A program made the position numbers and the translations under genes. From contig OY754467.1 in NCBI GenBank assembly GCA_963575645.1, positions 496,001 through 560,000 on the forward strand: a DNA stretch of 64,000 nucleotides. Direction: 5' to 3'. Below are positions 1 to 12,562 of the stretch, one piece after another. The DNA comes from Xanthostigma xanthostigma (taxonomy: Eukaryota; Arthropoda; Insecta; Raphidioptera; Raphidiidae). Under the pieces are notes generated by a model that ran no database searches, was not told the DNA's origin, and saw only the letters and a list, made by a program, of their open reading frames with translations. Position 1 is the first letter of the stretch, and every line of letters begins with the position of its first letter.

Positions 1-803
1 GCTAGGTGTGTTCAATAATTGTTCGAATCGCGCGTCAATAATAATTACCCGCGAATCGGCCGTTTGGACATCCCTCCCGATACGTTCGGCGACGCTAGTC
101 TACGTCGTATATAGGTCAGTGGTTATAAATACGCTCAATATATACAAAACGTATCAAGGTTGGCAACACTTGGAACCCACTATATTAACGCGTAATCACT
201 GTTGCCAACTGTGGGAAAAACACCAATAAATATTTACCCGGTGTGTTTGTTAACACACGTGTATTGTGTCTGTCAGCCAACAATCAATTACCGGTCGGTT
301 GCAGTTTCCGGTCGCTTTTCGTATGTTTGAAACAAATGACAACTCGGTAACTCGATCTTTTAATAACGTTTTGTCGGTGACCGCGCCTCACGCAACCTCA
401 ATATTGAAACCAAATCGTACAATTTTGAGTTATAACCTATTTTTTGATGCAGGCAAAAAAAAAAAATTCGACAACCACCGAAAAGTACGTAGACTTAATA
501 AATTTCTCGAGCGTCTTTTGTTTTAAGTAAATTAACGAAGAGAGTTTTCATTGGTGATCGATTACTGTCAGTGGACAGCGGCACCTGTTGAATTGAAAAC
601 TCTGCCAAAGTGGCGACGAACTTTTTATTCTTGTTTTATTCTTTTTCTCTCAAGAGTTGAGTCGGGTCGTGTTTCTTTTAAAAAATACATTTGGTGTTTT
701 ACGGAAAACTGCCCTCGGAGTTTATTCATAATTGGATTATTTAAAAATTTGCATGAGACGTTTAGATAGTAAAAGATTGTATTTTAAACTATTTTATATT
801 TAA

Positions 804-1138
804 CTAGCGGTCCTGCCTGGTTTCACCCGGGTGAAAAAGAACGAATGAAGGGTGGCATGAGTACGCGCACATTCATCTTAGTTTACCGAGATGAATGCTG
901 TGTCCAAATTTCATGATGATCAGAGTTACCGTTCAAAAGTTGTTGTTGGACGGACACATTTTGAGTTACATTGATGCTACGCTCCTATTAATTGTAGTGT
1001 TATATTATATAGCCTATAGCCTTCCTCTATAAATGGGCTATCCGACAAAAAAATTTTTTTCAATTCAAACCAGTAATTCCTGAGATTAGCGCAACTAAAC
1101 AAACAAACAAACTCTTCAGCTTTATATATTAGTATAGA
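804..1138 (-). mobile_element. Helitron-like element A, copy 1
   Basis: Read on the minus strand it begins TCTATACTAATATATAAAGC and ends in a CCCGGGTG hairpin region followed by CCGCTAGT, i.e. 5' TC and 3' CTAG next to T, as expected for Helitrons. No coding capacity. Related copies lie at 2523, 17083 and 23961. Confidence 0.65.
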
Positions 1139-1317
1139 TTATTTTTATCTTGTGGTTTTCCTTAAAGAAAAAGTTTGACCACGGCCATCGCTTGATACTG
1201 ACGTCAGCCATTCGTGTATTTTGAATATTTAGTACCTATCAAAATTCCAAAATTCTTTTTTCATTAAATATTTAGATAAGGAACCATTCTTTTGAAATAA
1301 ATTCATCAATACCGATA

Positions 1318-1786
1318 TCATATATATTAATACGCTAAGGTTTAAGATGTTTGCCTCCCTTTTTAGAAAAAACCACACAATTTCTACACATAAATTATAT
1401 ATCATTTTACATATAATTGCTTGCTCTACTGACATCGACAACTAAAAAATTTATTATTGCTATTGTTTTTGTAAATTAATTAAACTCTGAACAACGTCTG
1501 CCATCTGACGGCGTAACGTTAACACTTCGATCTGTCATCTGGCATTCATATTGTAAATACTGCATACTGCCATCTGACGGGCAACGCTGAACAACGCTTT
1601 TGCTACTTGCGCCTCTATATGACAATTTTAGTAAAATATTTCTTTTACAACAAAAAGAAGAACGTTATAAGCAGTGTGCAAAATTAGAAACGAATTGAAT
1701 ACCTGCAATCATATTTAAAAAATAATTTTGTAAAGTAATAATTATTATACTTATTTAGTGCGAATAATTCGCACAGGTCCCGCTAG
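1318..1786 (+). mobile_element. Helitron-like element B, copy 1 (short form)
   Basis: Starts TCATATATATTAATACGC and ends with hairpin GTGCGAATAATTCGCAC, then a short spacer and CTAG before T. About 470 bp, non-autonomous, no protein. Confidence 0.75.
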
Positions 1787-2522
1787 TACAAAATAATGTA
1801 CCTAACGAGACCTTTGGTCGACATATTACTGTGCGTTTTTTGTATATTTTCTAAACAGAAGAATGTACTTCCAAAATGTCTTCATTGTGTGTGTTGGATT
1901 GCTTTGGAACGATTTTGATTAAACTAAATTGGTACACTGTCCGAACTTGAATTATACAATCCGGTTTGAGGACGTTTTCCGGTTCCAAATTTCCAGTTTA
2001 GCGTCTCGTCATTTTCACATTCAATTTTCGACTTTCATTGCCTGCGTAATTCCGACACTCGAGCAGTCGGGTTGAGATATGATCCCCGACAATAAAATAG
2101 TTGTGCTTGGCAACCGGAGCTGTCGGTATGCAGATGGCCAAAAAACCCGGCGTTTTTTTTTTTTGCGGTTCTGCGACGATCAAACTGAACTAACAGCAAA
2201 GAACAAGAAGAAAGGTCAAACACTCTCGCGGCACGACTGCAGCAGCAGCAGCGTTATTGCAGACGTCGTTTTCAAGGACAGCGAGTTCATTTCTTTTTTA
2301 TGCAAACTATTTTGTGCCACATCTAAAATAGAACTGCTTCGGAATTGTTGTTCATTTCTTATTGCCTGGTGAATTGATTGTAAAATCAGAGACTATACGC
2401 TTCAATAGCTAACATTATAGACGCTCGACAGCTCAGGTCATTAGCGTATCTTAAGGTTATCGAAGCAATAGATGATCGTGTTTAAAAATCAAAAGTCACC
2501 AATGCATATTTTCAGTTTATTA

Positions 2523-2856
2523 TGCCGCCCAGTGTCACCCGGGTGCAAAAGAACGAATGGGGGGAGTACATGAGTACGCACGTTCTTCTTAGTTTAAGTT
2601 TACCGAGATGAATGTTGTGTGCAAATTTCATGATGATCGGAGTTACCGTTCAAAAGTTTTTGTCGGACAAATGTTAAGATACATTTTGCAACATTTTTCA
2701 TTGATGCTCCGCTCCTATTGGTCGTAGCGTGATAATGTCTATAGCCTTCCTCGATAAATGGGCTATCCAACAAAAACAAATGTTCAATTCGAACCAGTAT
2801 AGTTTCTGGGATTAGCGCGTTCAACCAAACAAACAAACTCTTCAGCTTTATCTTTA
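2523..2856 (-). mobile_element. Helitron-like element A, copy 2, abutting another element
   Basis: Same family as 804-1138 in the same orientation, but its 3' CTAGT end has decayed. Its 5' end runs directly into the next element at ~2857. Confidence 0.55.
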
Positions 2857-3401
2857 TATATAAAAATTACGTGTCACGTTGTTTGTCCGATGTTTGTCCG
2901 CGATGAAAACTCCTAAACTACTGAACCGATTTTTAATTTGATTTGCACGCCGTGTGCAATTCGACCCAACTTGAAAGATAGGATAGCTTACATTTCAATT
3001 TATAGTCGCAATATTATTTTATTGCAAATTATTTGTCTATTCCTTGACAGTCATAATTATCTGTTGACTGGATTGAGTGAATATTCAATAGATGGCGCAA
3101 CGAACTTAACAACCATATAAGATAGCGATACCTGTTGACTGGATTGAGTGAATATTCAATAGATGGCGCAACGAACTTAACAACCATATATCTAGATCGA
3201 GGATGTAAAAAAACTGAATATCGTTTAAAACTGCTCGGCACGACGGCGCAGCCGGAGTGCTCGACATACACACATATACGCCCATGTATATTTTAAAATA
3301 GCTAGCAATTAATAAAATAGATAGATAGATAGATGTTCCAATTAAATTGTTTTATTATTTCACTTTATACGTAGCGAAGCACGTACAGGGCCGCTAGTAT
3401 A
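2857..3401 (+). mobile_element. Helentron/Helitron-like element with ...GGGCCGCTAGTA 3' end
   Basis: Begins ATATATAAAAATTACGTGTC, contains the widespread ...CTACTGAACCGATTTT... segment, and ends AGCGAAGCACGTACAGGGCC followed by GCTAGTA. It holds a 71-bp direct duplication (3061-3190) and a short GATA tract (~3318-3335). Non-coding. Confidence 0.5.
3061..3190. repeat. 71-bp tandem duplication
   Basis: The ~59-bp sequence starting CTGTTGACTGGATTGAGTGA occurs at 3061 and again at 3132, nearly identical, separated by a 12-bp linker. Confidence 0.85.
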
Positions 3402-4216
3402 TTAGTATATAGATTATCGTGGAAAAACAGACGAGGCGTGTTTGTGGTCTTATTATAAAGTTTGCTCGTCGAAATCCCCTGCACGGTTAATCTTCGGAAA
3501 GTTCATAGATAAGATTACAATAGACTCTGCGCTGGGGGAGCGCGGGAAGGAGGGCGGTGTCAGAGCGGCGAGACTCTGGGTGAAGGCGTCGCATGATACA
3601 GAACCATTTTTAATTCTTATGTTCAACATAACCTCATTTTATTACAAAATACAATTAACACCGAGTTAATATATTACAACATTACATTATCTAGTTTTTT
3701 TTTTATTATAGATACATTTTCCAGCGAATTGCTCTTTTTTTGTCGCCGTTTTTTAATTTAAAACTTATACCGTTGAAAAGTAGGTATAAGTTGCACGATT
3801 TACGTGATGACCAATTGAATTGGACTGATTTTAACGAAACTTGGAGCAACGTTTGCTAGTATCCAAACTTAGTATAGGTTATGTATCAAGTGCGTAAATT
3901 ATTAAGGGAGAGAGAGAGATTGGAGATTATAGACGCTCGGCATTTTCAACTTCTTCCTTATCCTTACTTCGTGGCAGCCATAGACCAATTAGAAAATTAA
4001 AACCTTTATTAATTTGAGGTTAAGTTGTTAAACGTATTTTTTGCACTGGCTGAGACACTTTGCGCGGGAAGTAGGCACTAAGAACTCGAAAAGGCGCGAG
4101 TAAAATCAATTGAAAATGTAAATAGAGATGAATATTATTAGTGTCGTCTGCAAGATGTCATCGCATACGATCAGTTAATGTAAAGTTTCTGTCAAAAACA
4201 TATATCTATTAATTTT
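3402..4216. other. Unassigned AT-rich stretch
   Basis: No convincing gene. It includes a purine-rich GC stretch (3530-3590) and one copy of the motif ATTATAGACGCTCGGCA (3926-3942). Confidence 0.3.
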
Positions 4217-4415
4217 AACTATATGAATCATTGTCTATCTACTCAATGTGCGGTGAGTGAACGCAACAAAGCGTATCGAAAATATATCTGCGTCTCTTTC
4301 TTCGATGTAATTCCCTGATTTCTCCGATGATAGGATTGGTTGATGCACTTACATACTTTGTCTTTTTCTGATACGTTAACATGGGCGTACCTAGCTTTTG
4401 GCCCAGGAGTGGGCA
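4217..4415 (+). repeat. Interspersed repeat L, copy 1
   Basis: About 200 bp starting ACTATATGAATCATTGTCTA and running to a CCCAGGAG segment is repeated at 53505-53728 with moderate divergence and an internal indel. Class unknown. Confidence 0.7.
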
Positions 4416-5339
4416 ATGAAACCGGGTCTCCCGTGCTTGTTTTGCCCCCCTGAGTACGCCCATGCTTAAGAAACAGTTGTGTGGTTTTAAGAAACCACGA
4501 CGCAAGTGAAACTTTTATTGGATTGTAGACACTTATCCATCACGATTAATTATAAACAACAATATTCACATGAATACACGAATAAAAACATGTAAACACT
4601 GTACAGCACTTGCCCGCATGACAGACTGACTATGTGTTATACATACTACACGGTCAGCTGATGCTAACCATGGGCGCCGCCATATTGGCCTTGGCTGCTC
4701 TACCGAGCGCCTACTCCGAGCGCCTTTCACTTTACCCCTACTCCGCGGCCGCCTGTAATGCGACATGCAACAGACGGCCAGAAAAATTCGGGGCGATAGA
4801 ATAAAAGTTTCATTGCATCTTAATGGTTCGATTGCGATTTTATTCCTATGCGCTCAGTGTATGATATGGTCAAAACTGACGTCGATAGCGAATCCGCGAA
4901 TATTAAAACACAAGTATGTAGAATGTAGAGGAAGATCAAAGGTCTTTTACGAGTAGGTAGGTATATATGATAGCTGTTTCATCCGCGCGGCGGTGCTGTT
5001 GTTCATTATTTTATTATACTTTATTCTGTGATATCATGTTGTCGGACCACGGCTGACGTAACGTTTATTTATAAAACATGCCTTCATTTCATATTACATC
5101 TACTTTTACTTACACAACAATGCGTTTGTGTGTGTTGGTTGAATGGAATTTATACCATTTATTTACGTTTCCATACTAAACTGTACGCGAAACGGTCCAG
5201 AATCTAACATTCCTTGCTATTTTTTTAAATGAAATTTCTTCATCCTTCTTTTGCACTTTACCGGTAAAGTCACACCGTTATACGAGTGTTGCAATGGACA
5301 CATCGTATACTATATAAAAATCGGCCTATAGCATTAAGC
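4416..5339. other. Unassigned stretch with GC-rich island
   Basis: 4640-4760 is GC-rich with repeated GAGCGCCT words and a GCGGCCGC; nothing coding is recognised. The remainder is AT-rich and unremarkable. Confidence 0.25.
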
Positions 5340-5414
5340 TAAGGTGGCTGGGAGGTAGAAAGACTGCCTCAGACGCAAGAGGTCGTCGGTTCGAATCCGT
5401 CGGTCCGCACCTAT
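5340..5414 (+). repeat. tRNA-derived (SINE-like) sequence
   Basis: Contains an A-box-like TGGCTGGGAGG and a canonical B box GGTTCGAATCC at tRNA spacing. The 5' acceptor strand does not pair with the 3' GGTCCGCACC, so this is a tRNA-derived SINE head or tRNA relic rather than a working tRNA gene. Confidence 0.5.
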
Positions 5415-5425
5415 ATAGGTATATA

Positions 5426-6000
5426 CAGTATGTAAACACGTAAGGTGCACATAGGGAAATTAACATTGGGAAAAATGACTGGATCAGAGTGAACCTTAAA
5501 ATCTTGTTTTTCAATTTGACAGATAATATTCTTTTGCAAAATGAATGTGTATACTACCGAAGAAAATATTCAAATGATTACTACAACATAATCGGACTTT
5601 TTTTATTAATGGGACATTAAATTCCCAAAAATACTTAAATATGGTGCGAGATCAAATATCTCCGCCTATTCGAGTTGAACCTAAAGACATTGGGTCACTG
5701 TTTTACCAACGCGCATACGTCATAGCAGTCAGACAATTTTTGAATGAAATGTTTCCAAACAGATGGAGTTGTTTTTTTGTTTTATTTTTGTACAAAAAAA
5801 TTAAAATAATGATTTATAAGAGCTTTTTATTATTAAAAAAGCCAAGTAAAATAAAAATAAATCAAAATAAAATAGAAATCCTCAAGATTACCACGATAAT
5901 TCAATAGAAACAACAATTAATGCAGTCATGGCTAACTCTGATCCAAGTATTTTTTCCCAATGCTAATTTCCCTATGTGCACCTTACGCGTTTACATTCTG
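5426..6000 (+). mobile_element. MITE J, copy 1 (~575 bp, TA target)
   Basis: Left end CAGTATGTAAACACGTAAGG and right end are ~50-bp inverted copies of each other, and TA flanks both ends (5424-5425, 6001-6002), as for Tc1/mariner-superfamily MITEs. Interior is AT-rich and non-coding. Near-identical copy at 39127-39699. Confidence 0.85.
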
Positions 6001-6768
6001 TATTTGTTTATTAATCGATCTTTGCCGCTCTCAAAATATGTGGCTGGTACAGAAAAACATTTTAGAAACACGCTCGGCTTGAAGAAAAGATTCCGTTCAG
6101 GAACTCGGATTAGTAATACCTAAATTAAAAATTGAATTTATATTTTCCCCAGTTCTCAGAATTGAAAACTGTAGCCTTGACTTTGTAAACAACAAGAATT
6201 TGACTGTCTCGGCGATAAAGGTGTCTAAACGCATAAAAAAACAAGTTCATTTCAAGATTTTTCTCAAAATAAGTATCGAAGATTGTTTCGGGAATGGGCC
6301 AATGAAACGGCTTATAAATGACATCAATGTAACAATAATGCCAAGCTATTGGTCAATTTTTCATCTCTCTTGACAGTTGACAGTCCTAGGACAAAAACAT
6401 CTATTGACTAGTGGCCTTTTAAAAACGGTTATGTCATAATTTACCGTTTACAATTTGAATACTAAAAATAAAAATAAAAATCGATTATTCTTTGTTGTTT
6501 TCAATGATTACTTTAAGGTCAAAAAATATGTAAATATTTGCTGCAATACCAAACGTGGAATCTGAAAACTTTTCATTATTTATTGCGTATAGCAAATAAG
6601 GTCACCTCGACCTTGACATTTTTTTGTTTTGTTTTTGTTTTTATTGAGTAATGACAGATGAACACAATATTTTGAAAAAAACATCAGTTCGCTTTTAATG
6701 TGGGCGATGCAATATTTAAAACGAATGTTTCATTTTGTTCAGTACTATAGCTGCTCGCGGGTACATAA
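6001..6768. other. Unassigned AT-rich stretch
   Basis: No gene, tRNA or clear transposon end was recognised. Confidence 0.3.
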
Positions 6769-7338
6769 TCATATATTTTAATACGCTAAGGTTAAAGATG
6801 TTTGCCTCCCTCTTTATAAAAAACCTCACAATTTCTCCACATAAATTATACATAATTTTACAGATAATTGCTTGCTCTACTGACATGACAACTAAAAAAT
6901 TTATTATTGCTTTTGTTTTTGTAAATTAATTAAACTACAGCAACGCTGAACAACGTCTGCCATCTAACGGCTTTAATTTTGAAACGTCAACACTTCGATC
7001 TGTCATCTGACCTTCATATTGTAAATACTGCATACTGCCATCTGACGGTTTTAATTTTTAAACAGCGAGCAACGCTGAACAGCATCACAGCAATGCTGCA
7101 TGATGCCATCTGGCTTAGCTCAACGCTTTTGCTACTTGCGCCTCTATATGACAATTTTAGTAAAATATTTCTTCGATCTGTCATCTGAGCTTCATATTGT
7201 AATACAACAAAAAGAAGAACGTTATAAGCAGTGTGCAAAATTAGAAACGAATTGAATACCTGCAAGAATATTTAAAAAATAATTTTGTAAAGTGATATAT
7301 ACTTATTTAGTGCGAATAATTTGCACAGGTCACACTAG
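6769..7338 (+). mobile_element. Helitron-like element B, copy 2 (long form)
   Basis: TC...CTAG ends with the GTGCGAATAATT(t)GCAC hairpin. About 100 bp longer than the short form because of partial internal duplication of a CATCTGACGG...AACGCTGAACAACG block. Confidence 0.75.
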
Positions 7339-8444
7339 TATTATATATTATATAGCCTGGTCATATTGTCACATTTCAGAACTGAAGGCTTTTATTAATT
7401 GTTAGAGACATTTTAAAATAAATTCAATGGTTCTTCTTTTATATGTTGAGTGCTATTATAATAATTGGAATTGTTTTTTGATATTGTCAACAGAAAAAAC
7501 AACTCTCTATAACTAAGTTTACTCAAATTACATCAATTGTCGAGCGTCATAATCTACGAAAAATTCCAGTTTATAAAACAGTAGTACGATTGAAACAATT
7601 GAAAATTTTAATTAAATAAACATGAAGTTACGTAACTAAAATGACCGAGTTAAAGATGTTCATTCATTAAGATTGCTGACAGTAATTTTATTGGATAGTT
7701 GGCAACAGTAGAAATCCGTTTATTACGACTAACTCCATAAATTTGGTTACCGTCGTCAGTGTGAATATGCGAACATTTTTGCTCAAAAAATGAGCGACGT
7801 ATAAAATAAAAATAAATGCCGTTATCGAACCTCTTAAAAGTGACATTTTCTGATACTCCTGATGATCTGTTGAAAAATGACAAATAAAATAAATAAAACA
7901 ATTAAGTTAAAAAGATTTAATTGTTTTATTTATTTTATTTTATAATGGATTTTCATCAAGTAAAGGCAGAAACTATTAGAAAAATGACAAAGCTCAGGTC
8001 GATATATAATATGAGAAAAACAGACAGACAAAAAAGTCTCATCATAATTATGGGTTCCGGAAAATATTTAATTTCTTTCTGAGCTACTTATTCTGTTTCA
8101 TATATTATACTCGCAAATTGTTCAGTTTATTTGACTCTCACTGTAACGTAACGTAATACATAACGATAATTATTATTTGTAACAATTATTCGCGGTCGTC
8201 TGGGAACTCAGACATCGCGTGGTTCACAATATATAATAAAATTTACAAAAAAAAAAAACAAAAGATTTCGTTCTCTGTCTTTAACTGATCCGCGAGAGTG
8301 TTTTGTTATTTGTGATCGTGTTTTGTTCAGTGTGACGAGACAATAGCAAATAATCAATCGAATCTTTTTAAGAAAATATTGGGTTACTGCAAATATGACA
8401 TTTTACAGAATGGAAATAAGTAATTTTTGTTTTGTTATTTTCAG
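7339..8444. other. Unassigned stretch before the 8445 exon
   Basis: AT-rich intronic or intergenic DNA. Contains TTGTCGAGCGTC..AAT (7537-7553), one of seven related motifs in the window, and a short inverted pair TTAAAAAGATTTAATTG near 7906. No gene recognised. Confidence 0.3.
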
Positions 8445-8648
8445 AGCCGAACGGTCCAAAGTACGGGTGACATTCTACCAGCAGTCGAAGCCCCAGGTGG
8501 TGAGTCCGTCGCCGGCGTCGCTCTTATCGCCCGACGGCGATCTACTTGCAGACGTCATGGCCGCAGCGACCGCACAGCCTCTCACCGCAGCCACGGCTAC
8601 CATTACAGACCCCGCCTCCAACCACATACAATACAGTAGACAAGAAAG
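8445..8648 (+). CDS. Internal (cassette-type) exon, probably of the CaaX protein gene
   Basis: The exon is flanked by TTTGTTATTTTCAG (acceptor, ends 8444) and AAAG/GTGTGA (donor, 8649). Its length of 204 nt is a multiple of three and both junctions are phase 2, so it can be skipped or included. It encodes SKVRVTFYQQSKPQVVSPSP, then Ala/Thr-rich sequence, and its phase fits the 29779 exon, 21 kb downstream. GC-rich and CpG-containing relative to its flanks. An earlier coding exon must lie upstream, probably outside the window. Assignment to the same gene rests on strand and phase only. Confidence 0.5.
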
Positions 8649-8840
8649 GTGTGAATTTCATTTGTTATTTTTTTTTTATCTTCGTCTCTCTTTCGGTCCT
8701 AAAACAACCGAACCAAATCTTACTGTCATTTCCGTTTCAAAGAGAAAAAAATGCATTTAAACTTTGTACTTACGCAAAATCTACATGCGTATACGGCTAT
8801 TATTGTAACGAAGTTAATAAAACGATTATAAAAAAAATTA

Positions 8841-9905
8841 GTTTAAAAAAAACTAAAAAACACGCTTTATATCGAACTAAAAAGTAAAAAATATTTTTTT
8901 TTAAATAAGCTTATAACAATAATGAATAAAAAATACAAGTATTATTGTGAAAAAAGCGTGGGGCGCTTTGTTCCACATTTTCGTATATCGAGCGCGCCAC
9001 GCTTTTTTCACAATAATACTTGTATTTTTTATTCTTTATTGTTTTAAGCTTATTTAAAAAAAGGTAAGAGTACGATAACTTGCTATGCAAAATATCCACT
9101 GGAAATTCACAATTATTGTTTTATATAACATATAACAGCGTTATTGGTCGTTTTAAGTGCGGAAAATTAATTTTTATAAATTAATTTAAAAAAATTAAAT
9201 ATGGTATAGTAAGTTTATTTAGAGTATATTATTTACTATAGCGATCGCTATCTTGTCTCATATAGTGATAAGAAAAGAGAAAGTTATATATACCTGTATC
9301 TATGATAAACAAAGATAGAAATATCAATTGGTTGGAATGAAATACAATTGAACGTTCAGGGCAGAGTCGTATTTGGAAATTTTAATTTATAAAACGAATT
9401 TTAAATTTAAAACTCACATTTTCATGAAGATTGAAAACCACCGCTTTTTTTGATAAAGGGGTATGCGAATTGTCTCGCAGTGAAACGGGAAGGGGCAAAT
9501 GTGGAGTTTTTAAAAAAACAATTCCGGGGTGAACGATAAACGGGTATGCGAATCTAAATACGACTCTGCTTCCATAACACAATCGAAAGCTGCATACAAA
9601 GTGAGATAGTTATACAATAATTCTACACCAGTTGCTATAACGTGTATTTGTGATTTTTGATTGGTTAGATTCAAAAAATGACAGTGAAAGACGAAAAGTA
9701 GTTCCATTTTTTTCACGTATTTTTGAGGAAATTTGTGAATATACCGCAAAGTTTTTTTTTTTGAACGTCAAAATTTAGCGTTTTCTATGACTTAAAAAAC
9801 AATTTCAAAATTTGGGTGCATAGTGTTATCGAACTGGACCCTAAAAAAAATTATTTTTTACTTTTTAGTTCGATATAAAGCGTGTTTTTTGTTTTTTTTA
9901 AACTA
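8841..9905. mobile_element. Foldback element containing a second, inner foldback
   Basis: Outer inverted arms: 8841-8904 (with AACACGCTTTATATCGAACT) and 9843-9905 (its reverse complement). Inner arms: 8905-8961 and 8996-9055, each with AATACAAGTATTATTGTG and AAAAAAGCGTGG, nearly perfect, with a ~34-nt GC-rich loop. Non-coding. Confidence 0.8.
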
Positions 9906-9976
9906 TATTTATTTTCCACTTTTAGTTCGATTTATTGTCAAAAATTTGCCGAAAAAAAAAACAATTTTTTTTTCGG

Positions 9977-10060
9977 CGTGGACGGGATTAGAACCTGCGA
10001 CCCGTGATTGCGAGAGTTGACGTCAGCGAAGACCCGTGCCTTAGACCGCACGGCTAGCTA
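9977..10060 (-). repeat. tRNA-Leu-like (SINE-type) sequence
   Basis: Minus strand reads GTGCGGTCTAAGGCACGGGT, typical of the D-arm region of Leu/Ser tRNAs, followed by the B box GGTTCTAATCCC and CACGCCG plus an A-run. The extended variable region and A-run suggest a tRNA-derived SINE. Confidence 0.5.
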
Positions 10061-10762
10061 GTGTACTTACAGAGCTGGCACATTATACCACTATATAAAC
10101 CACTTGCTGTAGTCCAAACGAGTTTACAAACATACATACTTATATACATTCATACGTACATACATACATACATGCATACAAACTTTAAATGAAACTAATA
10201 TAAAGCGTGTAATAAAATTCTGATTGTACCATAGCGAGCTTTTGTTTCTCGAGTGCGTTGTTCTTAGGTTGGAATCGTGATCCGAGGCAGTTGATCGTGT
10301 TTTATTGGTTAAAACAAACGACGTTCGTTTAAATGTCATCGACTTTGTTGTATTGTTTTTATAAAAGTCTTTGGGTAATTGCCGTTGCATATTGTAACAG
10401 ACGACGATGAAGATATCGTAACATCGAGCGAATGCTAATCGTCGTTTAACATTTTGAAAGACGCTGCCCCATAATATAAATATCTCCCGGCCCTTGCCTT
10501 CGTTCTATCGCGAACTATATCTGATATTATCTTTGCCGACGTTGAACAACGCTGATTTACTCGAAACATTTTTTGTTTAAAACATAAGACGAACGCGAGC
10601 ATGACCGATACAGGGAACGTGTACACCTTCTGGAAATATCATTAGTAATTTTTGTCTGTCCGTCTATATCTGTTTGCGGTTATAATTATTGCAGAACGAC
10701 TGAACTGATTTTGATCAAACTTGATTCCCGAGTTTCGTGTCTTCCTGGTCTTTTTATCCTTT
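10061..10762. other. Unassigned stretch with CATA microsatellite
   Basis: Short impure (CATA)n repeats at ~10130-10190; the remainder contains a decayed '...ACTGAACTGATTTTGAT...' repeat fragment (~10690-10720). No gene. Confidence 0.3.
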
Positions 10763-11010
10763 ATTGTCTGTAAAGTCGGTTTACGGACGATAGTTTTACG
10801 TGATAACGTCATAAAGAAACATTGATGAACTCTCTGACGTCACGCGAGAAGAGAGAGAAATGCGTACAAGCCGACGCTTGGGCCGATCGTACCTCTCTAT
10901 CGCTTATACCGCGCTCTCGCTTGCACGCTCAGGCTCAGGCGGAACGTGACACTTTTTCGTGCGTGCAGCCGGTGTTTCATCAATTTATAAGACGTTGTCA
11001 CGTCAAAAAA
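10763..11010 (+). mobile_element. Element E, copy 1 (~245 bp)
   Basis: Starts TGTCTGTAAAGTCGGTTTAC, contains TTTTACGTGATAACGTC, and ends with an ATAAGACGTTGTCACGTCAA-type inverted motif before an A-run. GC-rich centre with GTGCGTGCAGCCGGTGTTTC. Non-autonomous. Confidence 0.65.
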
Positions 11011-11648
11011 AGAAACGCCATTAAGCCGCGAATTATTCTATAAAGTGTGTGAAAAATGCTTTTTTAATTTTCATAATTAGGTACTCAAAATTTTATAACG
11101 TAAATGTTTTATTTTCCGCTGTGTTTCAATTTATTTTACTGACTTTAAAAGAATTCAAAAAATGCTTTCAATGATTTTATTAACACGTTTCTGACAGAAC
11201 AGAATGCATTCCACCCACGAAAGTGCTTCCGAACCTCCTCCGTAACATTGGCGATCTCTGAATACTCGACATTGTTATCAAAATAATCCATTTCTATTTT
11301 TACACCTATTTTAGTCCCACAAACATCAAAGCAGGCGTTGGATATTTACAGTTAGAAAAGAAAAGAATTCGTGATTGACACGAAGAGGCGATTTATAAGT
11401 TCTGTCACTACCAGATTACACACAGTGGCATCTCAGAGAGAGTTCTGAGGGCACAAATAAAAATTTTCGAGCATTTGTTACTTACTACAGTAGAACTCGT
11501 TTATTTTCAACCTGTCGCAATAGTGTGTTCAAGTTATCAGAAAATATTCTATATGTACGCTTACGAGTTATGACCTGTGTTGTTGAGCGTCTGTAATCAA
11601 CAATTCCTATCCGCATCACTAGACTTTGAATATGCATTTTCATTAGCT
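11011..11648. other. Unassigned AT-rich stretch
   Basis: Nothing recognised apart from TGTTGAGCGTCTGTAAT (11581-11597), a variant of the recurrent 18-mer. Confidence 0.3.
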
Positions 11649-12212
11649 TTTTTGACGTGATAACGTCTTTTAAATTGATGAATCACCAATCTTATAAATT
11701 GATAAAACACCGGCTGCATGCACAAAAAAGTGTAACGTTCCGCCTGACCCTGTGCGTGCTTTTCTCGAAAACGGCCCTAACGATTTGGATGAAATTTACT
11801 GAAAAGGGATTTTGGGGGGCAAAAAATCGTTTTAGCTAGGTCTCATCTCTCGAAAAAATCGTTTTCATACAAATTTTATCATTATAAAAATCAATTTTTT
11901 GACGTATGAAAATACTTAAATATTGTAAGTAGGTTTTGGAATTTTATATAAACAATGAAACAATTGTTTTCAAAATATTATGACAGTTAATCTTTGAGAC
12001 TTAAAATAAATACGAAAGAAAGAAAGTTAAAAAAAACAATTATATTATAGGTGGTGAGTAATTTAAATAAATAAAATTAACCTAAATTTGAAGCAAAAAA
12101 TGCAATATCATAGATTCGAATTATTATATAAATTTAGGTTATGTATTACGGAATACGTTATCACGTACAAAACTATCGTCCGTAAACCGACTTTACAGAC
12201 AACCAATTTTTT
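11649..12212 (-). mobile_element. Element E, copy 2 (long form)
   Basis: Bounded by TTTTTTGACGTGATAACGTC and GACAACCAATTTTTT. A ~400-bp interior (11764-12130) absent from short copies is shared, in reverse orientation, with 35030-35810. Non-coding. Confidence 0.6.
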
Positions 12213-12562
12213 GTAAAAGAAAAGGAAGTCCACTATGTATCTTGTCTTAGAATATTTTCTATTACAAACGAAACTCATCAAGTCTTTGACCAAAAGTTAA
12301 AATCGGTTATGTCGTTTTTTTTGCAAAGCTTCAAAGTTTCAATAGATTTCTAAATCCTTTCAACATTGTGTAAGTGCTCTCTATACATTTGTGTTTGATG
12401 GTCAGCTCTGAACTGGTTCGGAACTCCCAAAGCATGTGTCGATAAGGCAGAAGTCTTCACATCCAACTACGCGTTTAATAATTTAAATTTTCGGACTAGT
12501 CGAACTCTAGCAGTTCTGTTTCTAGAACTGCTAAAACCAGATTCTAACGGTCCTGTTCGAAG
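12213..12562. other. Unassigned stretch
   Basis: No feature recognised; contains an imperfect CTCTAGCAGTTCTG/CTAGAACTGCTA inverted repeat (~12506-12535). Confidence 0.3.

Noticed and set aside
5340-5414. Functional tRNA gene
   Set aside because: B box is good but the acceptor stem does not close, so only a tRNA-derived relic is supported.
5641-5907. Paired 88-codon frames (MVRDQISPPIRVEPKDIGSL...) here and at 39340-39606
   Set aside because: Identical because both lie inside MITE J. The frame ends in low-complexity Lys/Ile and there is no transposase motif.
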